Below are positions 18,959 to 28,722 of a stretch of 35,839 nucleotides of DNA, in pieces. Both the position numbers and the translations under genes were made by a program. The notes under the pieces were generated by a model, which was given only the letters and a program-made list of their open reading frames with translations, was not told the DNA's origin and did no database searches. Each line of letters opens with the position of its first letter. Position 1 is the first letter of the stretch. The stretch is from Serpula lacrymans var. lacrymans S7.9 (lineage: Eukaryota > Basidiomycota > Agaricomycetes > Boletales > Serpulaceae), in NCBI RefSeq assembly GCF_000218685.1, contig NW_006763302.1, positions 1-35,839 of the forward strand, given 5' to 3'.

Positions 18959-20049
18959 ATGTTCCACATATCCTGCAGGAAGACGTCACTCATAACAGCC
19001 CTCTTTGGCGCCGCTGTCAATTTTGCACTCGCAGTGCAGCTCATAGGCGCGTGGCACACGCTCAGCTGGGAGGTCGAGAGTGAGTGGGAAGGGTCCGGGT
19101 ACTCGATAAGCAGAGACGGGATACGTCTCATCTGTGCTCTTTTCGCCACTTATTTCGCATCCGCATCATCGATATGTTTCTTTGGACTTGTAGGGATCCT
19201 AAAGGTACGCTCAATCTACTCCCATCACATCACAATCGTGGTGTGCTAATATCAACCTCCTTTACTCTCAATCCGTCAAATAAAACAAGAGTAACCCTTC
19301 TTTCGTGCGCGTATACCGCGATTTTTCGATCTGTAACTTTTCCCTTAGCATGATTCTAGCCTTTTCATGTTCCACAGCAGCTCTCCGCCCATCTGTCCGC
19401 GTCAATACGTGCGAGCACCTCTCTCGCCAGCCAGATCTCTTTCGTGACGTCATTGGCCTGGGTCTCAACCTCGAAAATTGCGAGGAGTGGTTTGAAAGCG
19501 CAGCATGGGCGTTCGTAGGAGCTGGTGCAGTGTTCACTGTCATTCGTGTAAGTCATATTTTCACTAATATATTATACACACTTACGCATATATCTTGAAA
19601 TGTAATAGTTCCACTTCCTTGTCTCACTTTCGAATTACTACACCCACCTTCAGCGATACTATCTGCACCAATCGTTTCCCCCCAAAACCACCCTCTTCAA
19701 CACACATCTCGGTCAAATGGCATCAGAACCCAAACCCCTTTCTAAGATCTACCTCCTCCCTACCACTACCTCATCCAGACTCTACCATGACGAAGACTGC
19801 GATGAATACGAAGACGAGCTAACCCCAATCTACGCGCCCGTCCCTCTCAGCGTCATATCGCAGCAAGAGGCACAAGAGCTGCGTGCTAATGCGTCTGAGG
19901 CATGGGTCTCCCTCGAGTCACGCACACGCTCGCTCTACGTTCGCTCACATGTTGATGCGCAGAACCAGCTCGAGGCACATATCTCAACTGGATCCGCGCA
20001 TATATCCGGGCACGAGGATATATCGCCATTCTTTGATGTTAAGGTATAA
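18959..20049 (+). CDS. four-TM basidiomycete membrane protein, unknown function
   Basis: Exons 18959-19204, 19290-19547 and 19609-20049; 314 aa with all phases consistent. Hydrophobic segments lie at about residues 6-28 (SLITALFGAAVNFALA), 51-80, 92-112 and 150-180. Between TM2 and TM3 is LRPSVRVNTCEHLSRQP, and before TM4 comes GLNLENCEEWFE. The C-terminal 130 residues are soluble and acidic (DEDCDEYEDE) with a tyrosine-containing tail. The motifs LIGAWHTLSWEVESEWEG and CEEWFE look like those of a conserved family restricted to mushroom-forming fungi, but I know of no function. The ATG at 18959 opens directly into TM1. Confidence 0.8.
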
Positions 20050-20538
20050 ATGGGACGATGTATGTGATTTTTTCAAAAACCCGCAGATGCTGTCTTTGGC
20101 ATTCTCTAGTAGTGCCTTTCCATTTCGACAGTGGTGTTTGGTCTGTCATATACGTTTATCTTTATCTTGCTCACTGTTCCATTCCTGGTCTGGCTTTCAG
20201 GCAGCTTTCTGTATCAATGTATCCGTTTCTCCAGCTTTTGCTTCCATCTTCTGCTCTCTCTGCCACTAGAATCAACGAGTCGTATCTGCTTTGTATAAAT
20301 ATCTTTATTAATGGTATTGTATTATTCAATCCAGATGTAGTGATATTCTGAAATAAGCTTGTACACATGTATATTCTTCTTCGAGTAATGGTTGTAATGA
20401 GTACACTGTGTCACCTCATACTGAATTCAACAAGAGAAGTACATGGACTGCTGGGAAAGAAGAAACGGCTTGTCGCTGGTGCTCAGATCATTGATGCAGA
20501 AATATTTTACAAAGCCAGCTGCCTGATTCAATAGGTTC
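20050..20538. other. convergent spacer, 3' UTRs
   Basis: This 489-bp spacer lies between the 3' ends of the four-TM gene and the ski8-like gene. It is T-rich on the + strand, consistent with untranslated regions and polyadenylation sites. Nothing else was seen. Confidence 0.4.
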
Positions 20539-21963
20539 TCAACCTGTCCCAGCAGACCTCCACCATCTAACATGACCGTCTTCCCCGCCACTAACAAATG
20601 CACCTGCACTACCATTCGTAGATGGCTTCAAACGCCAGCACACGCTCCATACCTCGCCCGTGTCTTGTATGGTAGATACAGCCATACGGGCGGCTATATC
20701 CCAAACTTTCACGGTTTTGTCGGCAGAGCTTCATTAGAATGTCAGCGAGTGAAGTGATATCATGAAAATGTCTAAAACAGATTACCCAGAGAGAGCCAAG
20801 CGGCCATCAGGCGATATATCGGTGCTAAGCACCCAGGAAGAATGCCCTGTAAGGGTTGCAACGGCACCTGAACCAGGTTTGCCGGAAGCTGATATGCGGA
20901 CATCGTGAAGAATGAGACGCTTATCCTCCGATGCAGTTAATAGTAGCTAATGGTCACAAAGAATCAATTCAGTAAAGTATAATGTAGGGGAGGAGAAGTA
21001 CTAAACAAATGAGTACTCACCTGTCCGTCAGCAGACCAAGCTAATGATCGTACGGCCATGGCATGCGATGAATAGGTAGACATTAGAGCACCAGACTCTA
21101 TGTCAAATAGAAATACTTGTCCTGTCTCCGATGAAAGTGCTAGACGTTTGCCATCTGGGCTCTGCCAAGAAAAAACGAAAACTATCAGATGGAGATTATA
21201 TATCTAATCGAGATAATTCTGAGAGCGTAAGAAAAAAAGTATCTACATCTCTCGTTACGAAATAAAATGAGATAAGAAGGACTTACATGCTTGCAATCCA
21301 TTCCATGTTTGTGGCGACCGCTTGCGAGAGACCTTTGGCGCGTCCCAAAGGAATCTGGATCAGCGGAGTAGATGTGGACATTTCCTGAACTGCCCGTCCC
21401 AGCGAATGTCCCACCTTTAGGGTTGAGAGACACAGACCATGCTGAACCGCATAAAACAGTAAGAGGAAAGTGAGGTTAGCAAATATAATTTACAAGCAGT
21501 CCAAACACCTAGTGAGTAAGTACTTACACGGTTCTGCTCCATCAGAGGCAGTACGGTCGTAGCTGTCGTGCCGACCTAGTATCTTGTCGTGTTCCAGGTC
21601 CCAGAGACACGTCATTCCATCAAGGCCGTTATATAAAACAGATCGACCATCAGGAGAGACTGACAAAGAAACAATAGCAAGAGTGTGAGCCGGGCGGCAT
21701 AGCGAAACTTGTCCAGAGGTAGAGTCCCACTGCTTTACAGTTCCGTCAGCAGAGGCGGAAATTGCGGTGTCATTAGCTGTCCAGGCAATATCCCAGATCG
21801 CATCGCTATGGGCTGTTAAGGATTACCGGGGGGTTATACATCGCGCTGCAACTCGAAGCTAAAATCACTTCATACGTTCTTTGCACTCCAGCGCATTTAG
21901 GAATGCAAGACTCTACTATGGACTGGTGAGTGGTTAGTTTGCATATAAGCAGCAACATACCAT
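20539..21963 (-). CDS. ski8: Ski8/WDR61-like WD40 protein
   Basis: WD40 propeller subunit of the Ski complex, which feeds cytoplasmic exosome RNA decay; in fungi it also has a meiotic recombination role. Exons, 5' to 3': 21961-21963, 21876-21912, 21528-21812, 21287-21441, 21021-21161, 20786-20946, 20539-20728; 323 aa with all phases consistent. Blade motifs are HSDAIWDIAWT, ISASADGTVKQWD, VSLSVSPDGRSV, CLWDLEH, SPDGKRLALSSETGQVFLFD, VRSLAWSADGQ, GHSSWVLSTDISPDGR, SADKTVKVWD and GEVWSVCWR. The N-terminal FLNALE and the AIWDIAW blade fit Ski8/WDR61 rather than a generic WD40. The first coding exon is only the ATG. The intron at 21162-21286 is unusually long (125 nt) for this window. Confidence 0.83.
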
Positions 21964-22250
21964 AATCACTTGATCTTTTTGAGTTCAAAAATGAGAACTA
22001 GCGGAGAACAGTAACTTATCTCGAAAGCCTTGTCGAAAGCTGGCTGCCGTCGGTCCTAACCGAGCGGACTCTAAACATGGCCTTTTAACCTTGTAGGGAT
22101 TAGAACCTTGATTTTTCCTCACATCAACGAGAGCGGACGAAGACATCACTCAAATTTTCTACATTTTTTTAAATCCATAACCAACAAAAGTATGGCACTA
22201 TACTCTGAAACCAACTACTCGAATATTTGGCTTAATCCGATGAATTCAGG
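21964..22250. promoter_or_regulatory. bidirectional promoter, ski8 / eS12
   Basis: The 287 bp between the divergent start codons must serve both genes. Open frames that cross it, for example one ending at 22018 on the minus strand, lack any motif and are best taken as leader sequence. A T-rich run near 22155-22172 and TATACT near 22199 lie before the ribosomal gene. Confidence 0.5.
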
Positions 22251-22749
22251 ATGTCTGACGCTGGAGATGAAATAAAAGTCGATGTCCCAGAAGTCGAGGT
22301 TGCTGCTGAGGCTCCGAAAGGTAAATTATCGGTTGAGGAGGCTCTCCAAGCAAGTTTTGTTCCATCAATGGGTTGCGATAATTGAGCTAAACATCTTGTC
22401 ATCATTTTAGCAAGTCTTGAAGAACGCCCTCGTTCACGATGGATTGGCTCGCGGTCTCCGTGAATGCGCCAAGGCCCTGGACAAGCGCCAGGCTCACTTG
22501 TGTGTCCTTGTCGAAACTTGCACAGAGGCCGAATACATCAAGCTCATCGAGGCTCTCTGTGCCGAGCATAAAATTAACCTCATCAAGGTCGGAGATGGGA
22601 AGGTGCTCGGAACCTGGGCAGGATTGTGCAAGATCGATAAAGAGGGCAACCCACGCAAAGTCGTCGGCTGCTCTTGCGTTGTCGTCAAGGATTATGGTGT
22701 TGAGAGCGAGGGGCTCCATGTCCTCCTTGACTATTTCAAGACCCGCTAA
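22251..22749 (+). CDS. rps12: 40S ribosomal protein eS12
   Basis: Structural protein of the small ribosomal subunit, L7Ae fold. Exons 22251-22349 and 22411-22749; 145 aa, the usual length. An acidic N-terminus ([12 protein letters not shown]) leads into SVEEALQ, then [43 protein letters not shown] and [10 protein letters not shown] near the C-terminus; all are eS12 hallmarks. The intron 22350-22410 uses a GC donor (GCAAGT) and ends TTTTAG; no in-frame GT donor gives the conserved ALQ-x-VLKNAL junction. It is divergent from ski8. Confidence 0.95.
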
Positions 22750-23467
22750 GTGAGTGGACTATTTCGAGCTTTTTTTCCCACTGGATGACAAGACAGACTC
22801 CCTCGACGGAGAATTCGTTCGATGAGGAAAAATGTCTATCCGGAATCATTATATTTTTGTCTGATTTTCAATGGTTCTTCAATCTATCTTAACCTTTTGC
22901 TGATCCTTTGTCATATTTCAGATATCTGTAGTTAGCAGTAGTCGATCATTCATGTGTCCTGTTGTTCACCCGCGCTCTTCTGATGATCATATTGCCCGAC
23001 TTTGATATCCTGGTGTGATACCATGCGTGAAATTCTCAATCCATAGTCTTCCGGTATTTCCTGTGTCCTGAATTTTCGACGCGCTGTATAGTACGTCCAA
23101 TTTATCCACATTTTAGGTACTGGTGTGCGGCGAACAGACCATCACACGTTTGATATGACGAAGATCGAAATAGTTTGTTTTTTAAATCACAAATTGACAA
23201 CTAGGGATGAAGGTGCATAGTAGGGTATCAATGCATAGGCACGTAAAGCAGTACACGAAATGCAATTGTCTATTGTTCACCTTCGCCTCATTCTCTTTAT
23301 CGTATCGTCGTTTTTGTTTCTGCACAATCGATTAAGCTTTAGTCATGTGATTTCTATCCGGGCCCGGCGCGCAATGTAAGTCTGCATCCGCTATGGCTAC
23401 CACGTTCTGGTTCTGTGAAATTCTAAACAGTGGATATCTCTGCAAGGATTGTTGTTAGACAGTAACC
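22750..23467. other. intergenic spacer, eS12 3' end to TMEM135-like promoter
   Basis: This 718-bp region holds the eS12 3' untranslated region, which is T-rich after 22770, and the promoter of the next gene. No gene, RNA or repeat was recognised. Confidence 0.4.
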
Positions 23468-25783
23468 ATGTCTTCCACTGAATCCTCCCCCGATCCCCCT
23501 CTCCAGAGGACACCGTCCTACATACAATTTACACCTAGGCATGCAATGGCGTCGTTCGAGAACTTGGTTGCTCTTGCAAACCATCAAGAGCGTCTACGAG
23601 AGGCACGGAAAATGGTGTGGAGAGACCGGGGTGAGCCCGCAGTGGAGCTTGAGGATCTATGGGAGTGCATTGAACACGCCGGACGAGGGGGCATGAGTGC
23701 GTTCATCCTCCTTATATCCGCTTATCACAAGGAATCACCCATCTGGTTTCCGACATGGCGCAGGGGCTGGAGCTATTGCTTTTGCGATCAGAGCAAGCGT
23801 TAACCTAGTTCTCGCAACGATACGGATGGGTAGAGTGCCTAAGTATGTTTTGTATATAAATCACCACCATTCAACAGGACTCTAACTTTTGAATTCCAGG
23901 CATATGCGTATCGCTCTTATTCGACATGCAATTTTTGGACAGGACTCTTTTAGGTTTGCAGCAATGCTAGGTAATATCCTGCCTTTTCCTTGCATTGACA
24001 TAACTGCGGGTTCCTTGTGCGAGAAAAGATTAAGCTTGACGTGTTATTTCGACAGGGTCTTTTGTTTCTTTGTACAAAGCCCTCTTGAACGCATTTCCAA
24101 TTATATTCCCTGTTTCAAAAATGCAATCCACGTTACGCCCCTCTCCGTTCGACGACGAAGGTGATATGCTCGAAGATGACGACGCCATGGAGCATACATT
24201 GAAGGTTCCCCTCGCCCAACGCCAGGCACGTTTGTCTTTGACCGCTCAAGTTCATCAAATTTGGGTGCACAAGAAAACGAGAAGATGGCACTCCTTACTG
24301 GCCGGTGCAGTCGCCGGTGGTTTAGCAGTCATGTTTGAGAAGAGATCCCGTAGAATCGTGATCGCCCAGCAGCTCTTTGTTCGGTGAGCAAAATTAACTT
24401 CACTTCACTTAGGATCAGGGAAGTAACGCGCGTATATTTCAGTGGACTGCAGGGCTCATATAATGCCTTTTCCTCTAAACGAGGTATAAACCTTCCTCAT
24501 GGAGATGTGATTGTCTTCAGCCTTTGGTATATTTTGCGACTCCCTCCTCTGGTCATAGACATCTCATCAATAAATATAGCTCTGCTCAAATAGTTTATGC
24601 TTTCTTTTCCCGTCCTGATACACTTCCCCGGTCTTATATAGCATGGTATGCTCTATTTTTTCCCTTCTTGACAGGGATGTAAAGACTTTTGTATTAGGTT
24701 GACTACTGCCTCTGGGGCCCCCGCAGAAGCTATCCGTATGGTAAGAGATATCAATCGCACCAGCAAGTTCGACGTGGGAGATCTAAAAAATATACTGCAA
24801 AGAGAAGTATGCCTTCTTTTTGAAGCACTCCGATTCCCCTTCATCTCTCATATCCATTTTTGCCTTAGGATTTAATTCCAGCCAATAGATCCGTGGTCCT
24901 AGATTCGATGCAGCTTGCCAGTGCGCCAGTGCCAAATTATGGTACTCCTTACCCGCCATGCGCAGCAGTGCATCCTTGGGTAGCATCATGCACTCGTGTA
25001 CCACTGCCCAGATTTCTGGCCGTGTTCAAATGGGCATTCCCTATATACGGCGCCTTACATTTCGTGCCTATGATCCTGTTCAAGAGGCACCAATTCCTCA
25101 AAAATCCCCTGCATATGCTGACAAGGGCAGGGTGGGGGACAATGAGAAGTTCCGCATTTCTGTCCACCTTTGTCGCGTTCTTCCAATGTGGGTTTCTCAG
25201 CTCATTGGTCGTGTTTTAAGCTTGATACATCTGTGTACTGTAGTTTGGTTCTGCTTCAAACATTGGTTACATGCTGTGCTTTCCACTCAAACCATAGTCA
25301 AAATACCACAGGGGGTGATCGATTTTCTAGTTTCAAGATACTCCTTCGGTCTAGGGGGTTTCCTCGGAGCACTATCTTTGTTTGTAGAAGAGAAGCGGCG
25401 CCGTGGGGAGCTCGCAATGTATGTGCTGCCAAAAGGCTTGGAGAGTGCGTGGTTGACAGCCCGAGGGAAGGGTTGGGTATTCAAAACTGGAGAGTCTGGT
25501 GTAGTGCTTGTGAGTAGTGCTTGTGAATGCGATGATATCCTGTCATTGACTCTTGCATTCAGCTTACTGCAATGGGGATGGGGATGGTTATGGTGAGTCA
25601 TGTTGCTAAGACTATTCGACCTGAATTGATGTGCGTATAACTGTATCAGAGTATATACCAGGTGTGATTTCATGTTGCATGCGAATGATAACGTCCGGGC
25701 TGACGAGATGACTTCAGCACGACCCTCATCATCTCTCAGGGCTAGTTCGCCGGATATTATACCAGTTCATTGGGGCGAATTGA
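23468..25783 (+). CDS. TMEM135-like membrane protein
   Basis: Exons 23468-23696, 23764-23842, 23900-23970, 24056-24383, 24443-24526, 24580-24645, 24698-24806, 24869-25187, 25244-25509, 25563-25592, 25650-25661, 25718-25783; 552 aa with all phases consistent. Family features are RGGMRAGAIAFAIRASVNL, the linker VHKKTRRWHSLLAGAVAGGLAVMFEK, RGLQGSYNAFSSKRG, CAAVHPWVASCT, VPMILFKRH and the C-terminus LSGLVRRILYQFIG. Repeated hydrophobic segments make it a multi-pass protein. Animal TMEM135 is linked to peroxisomes, mitochondrial dynamics and lipid storage; the fungal role is unknown. Exon 11 is only 12 nt and exon 10 is 30 nt, so automated gene calls probably miss this C-terminus. Confidence 0.85.
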
Positions 25784-25957
25784 TGCTTTTATTCCCCTAT
25801 ACCATACCAAATGTTGTATTTGCTACTGTTGTTTCGTCGGGCTACTATCAAATGCTAGTCCTCATTACTTGTGTATCATGATCACCGAATTACGGCTGAT
25901 GCGGAATTTTCCGTACTAGTTGGACTTGGATTTGTATCTGACTCGTAAAAACCTACC

Positions 25958-26625
25958 ATGTCTGATCGTTCCTCTTCCAAATCCACAGGTTCTGGGCCAA
26001 AACCACTAACGTCCACGGAAGATCCACTCAATAACTCGACAGCAAAAGGCGTGTTCGCTCACTTGCAACCCTATGCGCGGTCCAAGTTCAGTGGCCTTCA
26101 TTCCCGCAGACCTCTTCAATATATATTGACCTCATTGCTGTTGTAAATGTTTCATCCTATTCTCTTATATCCTAAAGAGGACCTGCCTTAACTCTAAGTA
26201 CACTATGTGCGTGAAGTTTAGGCGTCGTGCTTTGACTATCGGATGGGCTCATTTAGTGCAGTTGCATTATCCGCTGCTGTTCCACACACGGTACTTCGGC
26301 CGAGCGTCTACTTTCCCCAGTATGTGCAACGCGTAGGGTTCTCGCTAGTTTTTGGAGGAGCAGCATATGTACTGGCTACTGGAGACTCACGCAATGGGAG
26401 TGGGATTGTTACGGGTGCGTTTTTCTGTCAGCCTTCGTCTTTTCTTTTTGCGCTTCAATTGATGTATTACACGGCTGTTATTTAGCTTGGTCTTTGACCT
26501 ATCTATTTCTCCATCTTCGGAGATCAATAAAGCCTCCTCACCACCCTCTGACACTTGCCATGACTGGAGGTGCCACGGTGTGCGCTGGACTTTACGGGAC
26601 AGAATACTTTATGTATCAGACATGA
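25958..26625 (+). CDS. Aim19-like small membrane protein
   Basis: Exons 25958-26142, 26257-26414 and 26486-26625; 160 aa, phases consistent. The protein has a Ser/Thr-rich N-terminus, then hydrophobic segments. Motifs resemble the fungal Aim19 (altered inheritance of mitochondria) family: RPSVYFPQYVQRVGFSL, GAAYVLATGD, NGSGIV, AWSLTYLFLH and GATVCAGLYGTEYF. The function of Aim19 is not known beyond a mitochondrial inheritance phenotype in yeast. The 114-nt first intron is long for this locus. A second open frame from 26222 reads RRALTIGWAH and could be an alternative exon, but it does not continue into the conserved downstream frame. Confidence 0.7.
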
Positions 26626-26944
26626 CCAACCTGTCATACGATCTACTAGTGTTATCACATTGTGTTATGACAAGTCTTAATTGACGTTGATAGGTTTAAA
26701 CTTTCGTGTCTATTGACGAGATGTGCCATTAAAAGAAAATGATATATGCGAACGCCCAAATAAAAAATAGTATGCCCATAACGACGAGAGTATACAACTG
26801 GAAAATCATCCAGAGCAATAGCGAGATCTATGATAGGAAGTGATAGCTGTGTGGAGTCGAAAGACCTAGACAAAATAAGGGAGCCTGTGTTCTTCGAAAA
26901 AGTTGGAAAACATGTGTACTACATTAGGACAGCGAGATCTTAGC
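26626..26944. other. convergent spacer
   Basis: This 319-bp spacer lies between the stop codons of the Aim19-like gene (+) and the alpha/beta hydrolase (-). It is AT-rich, consistent with overlapping 3' untranslated regions. Nothing else was seen. Confidence 0.4.
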
Positions 26945-28546
26945 TCAACTAGGATATGAGGGTTTTTGATAAGAGTAATCATCCGACAAGAATCGGAGTA
27001 AGGCAGCGTTGACTTGGCTAGGATGTGTGATGGTTATTTCATGTCCACCTCCTTCAATAGTCACCAACTCAGAGTCTGGCACGAGGGACTGTATCCGTGA
27101 AGTATATTTGTATGGGACGGTTATATCAGTAGTGCCCTGGGAAAGAAAGAGGAACAGACGATTCAATGAGAATCCCATAATGTAAGAACAGTTTGAGCTT
27201 ACATGGATAATCAGGACACTGTTCTGTGAACGAGAGAGATTCGAAAATACAGTAGTAAGACCACGAATGGGCCCGTCTCGTAGACAAGAAGCGACCGCAG
27301 CGTTGTATCCAGGTAGATGAGCGGATTGGAACCGCACGATCTAAGGAAAATGTAATTAACAATTAGTACTCCGGATACATGAACTGGTATGGAATTACCT
27401 CTGCTATAGGATCAGACGCAGTCGTCTCGGTGGAATTTGCTAGACGACGCATGTAGTGCTGTGAAAGCCGTGTGGACAAGAGATAACCCACATGCGGGGA
27501 GAAGTCTTACCTGGAAGGGTTTGAGAGATGTGACAGTTTGAATTAAAGGAGAAGACATGAATTTTACAGTGCGAGAAATATCGTCGGACTGGTTATACCT
27601 AAGTATCACGAGATTTATAAGGAGATACAGAGAAGGGTCATACCTCTACCAAACCAGCAGACGCAATAAGGGCTACTTTCCCATTGACAAGCTGGGGGAA
27701 CTGAACTGAGAAGGCGGCCGCAACTGCACCACCCTAATTAAGATAATATGAGTACGCTCCTGTGTCTTTGAAACAAGATGATTGTACCATGGATAAGCCA
27801 ACGACATGTGCATTTTCCCATTGAATGTGTTGCATTAGTAATGCAAGCTGTGTGGTATGAAGTGAGACATCATATGTCGTCTGCGGTGCGTCTGAATAGC
27901 CTCTTCCGTATAGGTCTGCAGATCAGTATCAGACATGAGAAACTCCACCACAATGCCGAAGAAGCCATTGTACGGACCGTATAAAAGTACACGATAACCA
28001 TGTGTAGCGAGAACAGGGGCTACATCCTTCCAAACGATGGAAGGTATTGATAAACCATGTATTAACACAACCTATAGGATTAATATGTCTCGATGTTTCA
28101 ATATACTTGTTAGATTGCGTATTACACACCTTTCGGCCATTTTCTGGTCCTATCAGCCAATATCGAACCTGATGATTGAACGGCGCACATCAGAGCATAA
28201 TCACATATGCGAAGAACAAGACATGTACTCTGCCGTAAGGAAATGTGGCATAGGCTCCCCCTTCATAGAAATCCTCAGGATACAAACTCCAAGAACGAGC
28301 TGAGGGCGGCAAACTAGATAACGAGGGGTGAATGGGTGGCGCGTCTGGAGGATATGGGAAGCCAGCAAAGAAATAAGCGGTGAGAAAAAGAGGCGGAAGG
28401 ATCAGAAGGGAGAAGGTGAGGCATTGGAAGGGATTCGAGATAACCATGACAGGATATGTACCGTAGATTACAAGTAATAATGAAAACGCTGAACATGAAA
28501 GCCAGACGAGTACGTTTCGTAAAAACACGCCACGCCCAAAAATCAT
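26945..28546 (-). CDS. membrane-anchored alpha/beta hydrolase
   Basis: Exons, 5' to 3': 28229-28546, 28130-28168, 27978-28071, 27788-27915, 27644-27733, 27511-27588, 27399-27458, 27203-27340, 26945-27136; 378 aa with all phases consistent. Two hydrophobic segments (about residues 11-31 and 39-62) anchor the N-terminus. The catalytic domain follows: VVLIHGLS (oxyanion strand), DLYGRGYSD, nucleophile elbow GLSMGG split by an intron after Met, the acid in GTTDITVP and the histidine in GGGHEIT near residue 355. This is the alpha/beta hydrolase fold-1 layout. The substrate cannot be told; esterase or lipase activity on a lipid-like substrate is a guess. It shares a short promoter with the Myb gene. 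Confidence 0.85.
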
Positions 28547-28722
28547 ACCATGTCACGTGAAAACCCAACTCCGACCCGTCACGTGATGCGAACCGCGCGT
28601 TTCTGTGGTTGGCGTTGTTTGGCGTCTTTTGATTTCTGTAAAACAACCCAAGGATTCTGAAATCGACGACAAGCTCACCAGTCTACTGGCAGGGCCACCA
28701 CTGAATGCCCTAGAGTACACCA
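28547..28722. promoter_or_regulatory. bidirectional promoter with two TCACGTGA sites
   Basis: The 176 bp between divergent start codons contains the palindrome TCACGTGA twice, at 28553-28560 and 28579-28586. TCACGTGA is an extended E-box bound by bHLH regulators such as Cbf1-type proteins in fungi. Both copies lie within 40 bp of the hydrolase ATG, where they would overlap its leader or start region. Confidence 0.5.

Noticed and set aside
22018..22146. Minus-strand frame starting MSSSALVDV upstream of ski8
   Set aside because: It ends in a stop before the WD40 region and cannot be joined in phase to the conserved exons; probably leader sequence.
24646..24697. Shorter intron ending at CTTGACAG (24674)
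   Set aside because: That acceptor gives a stop after a few codons, whereas GTATTAG at 24697 continues the conserved TMEM135 sequence.
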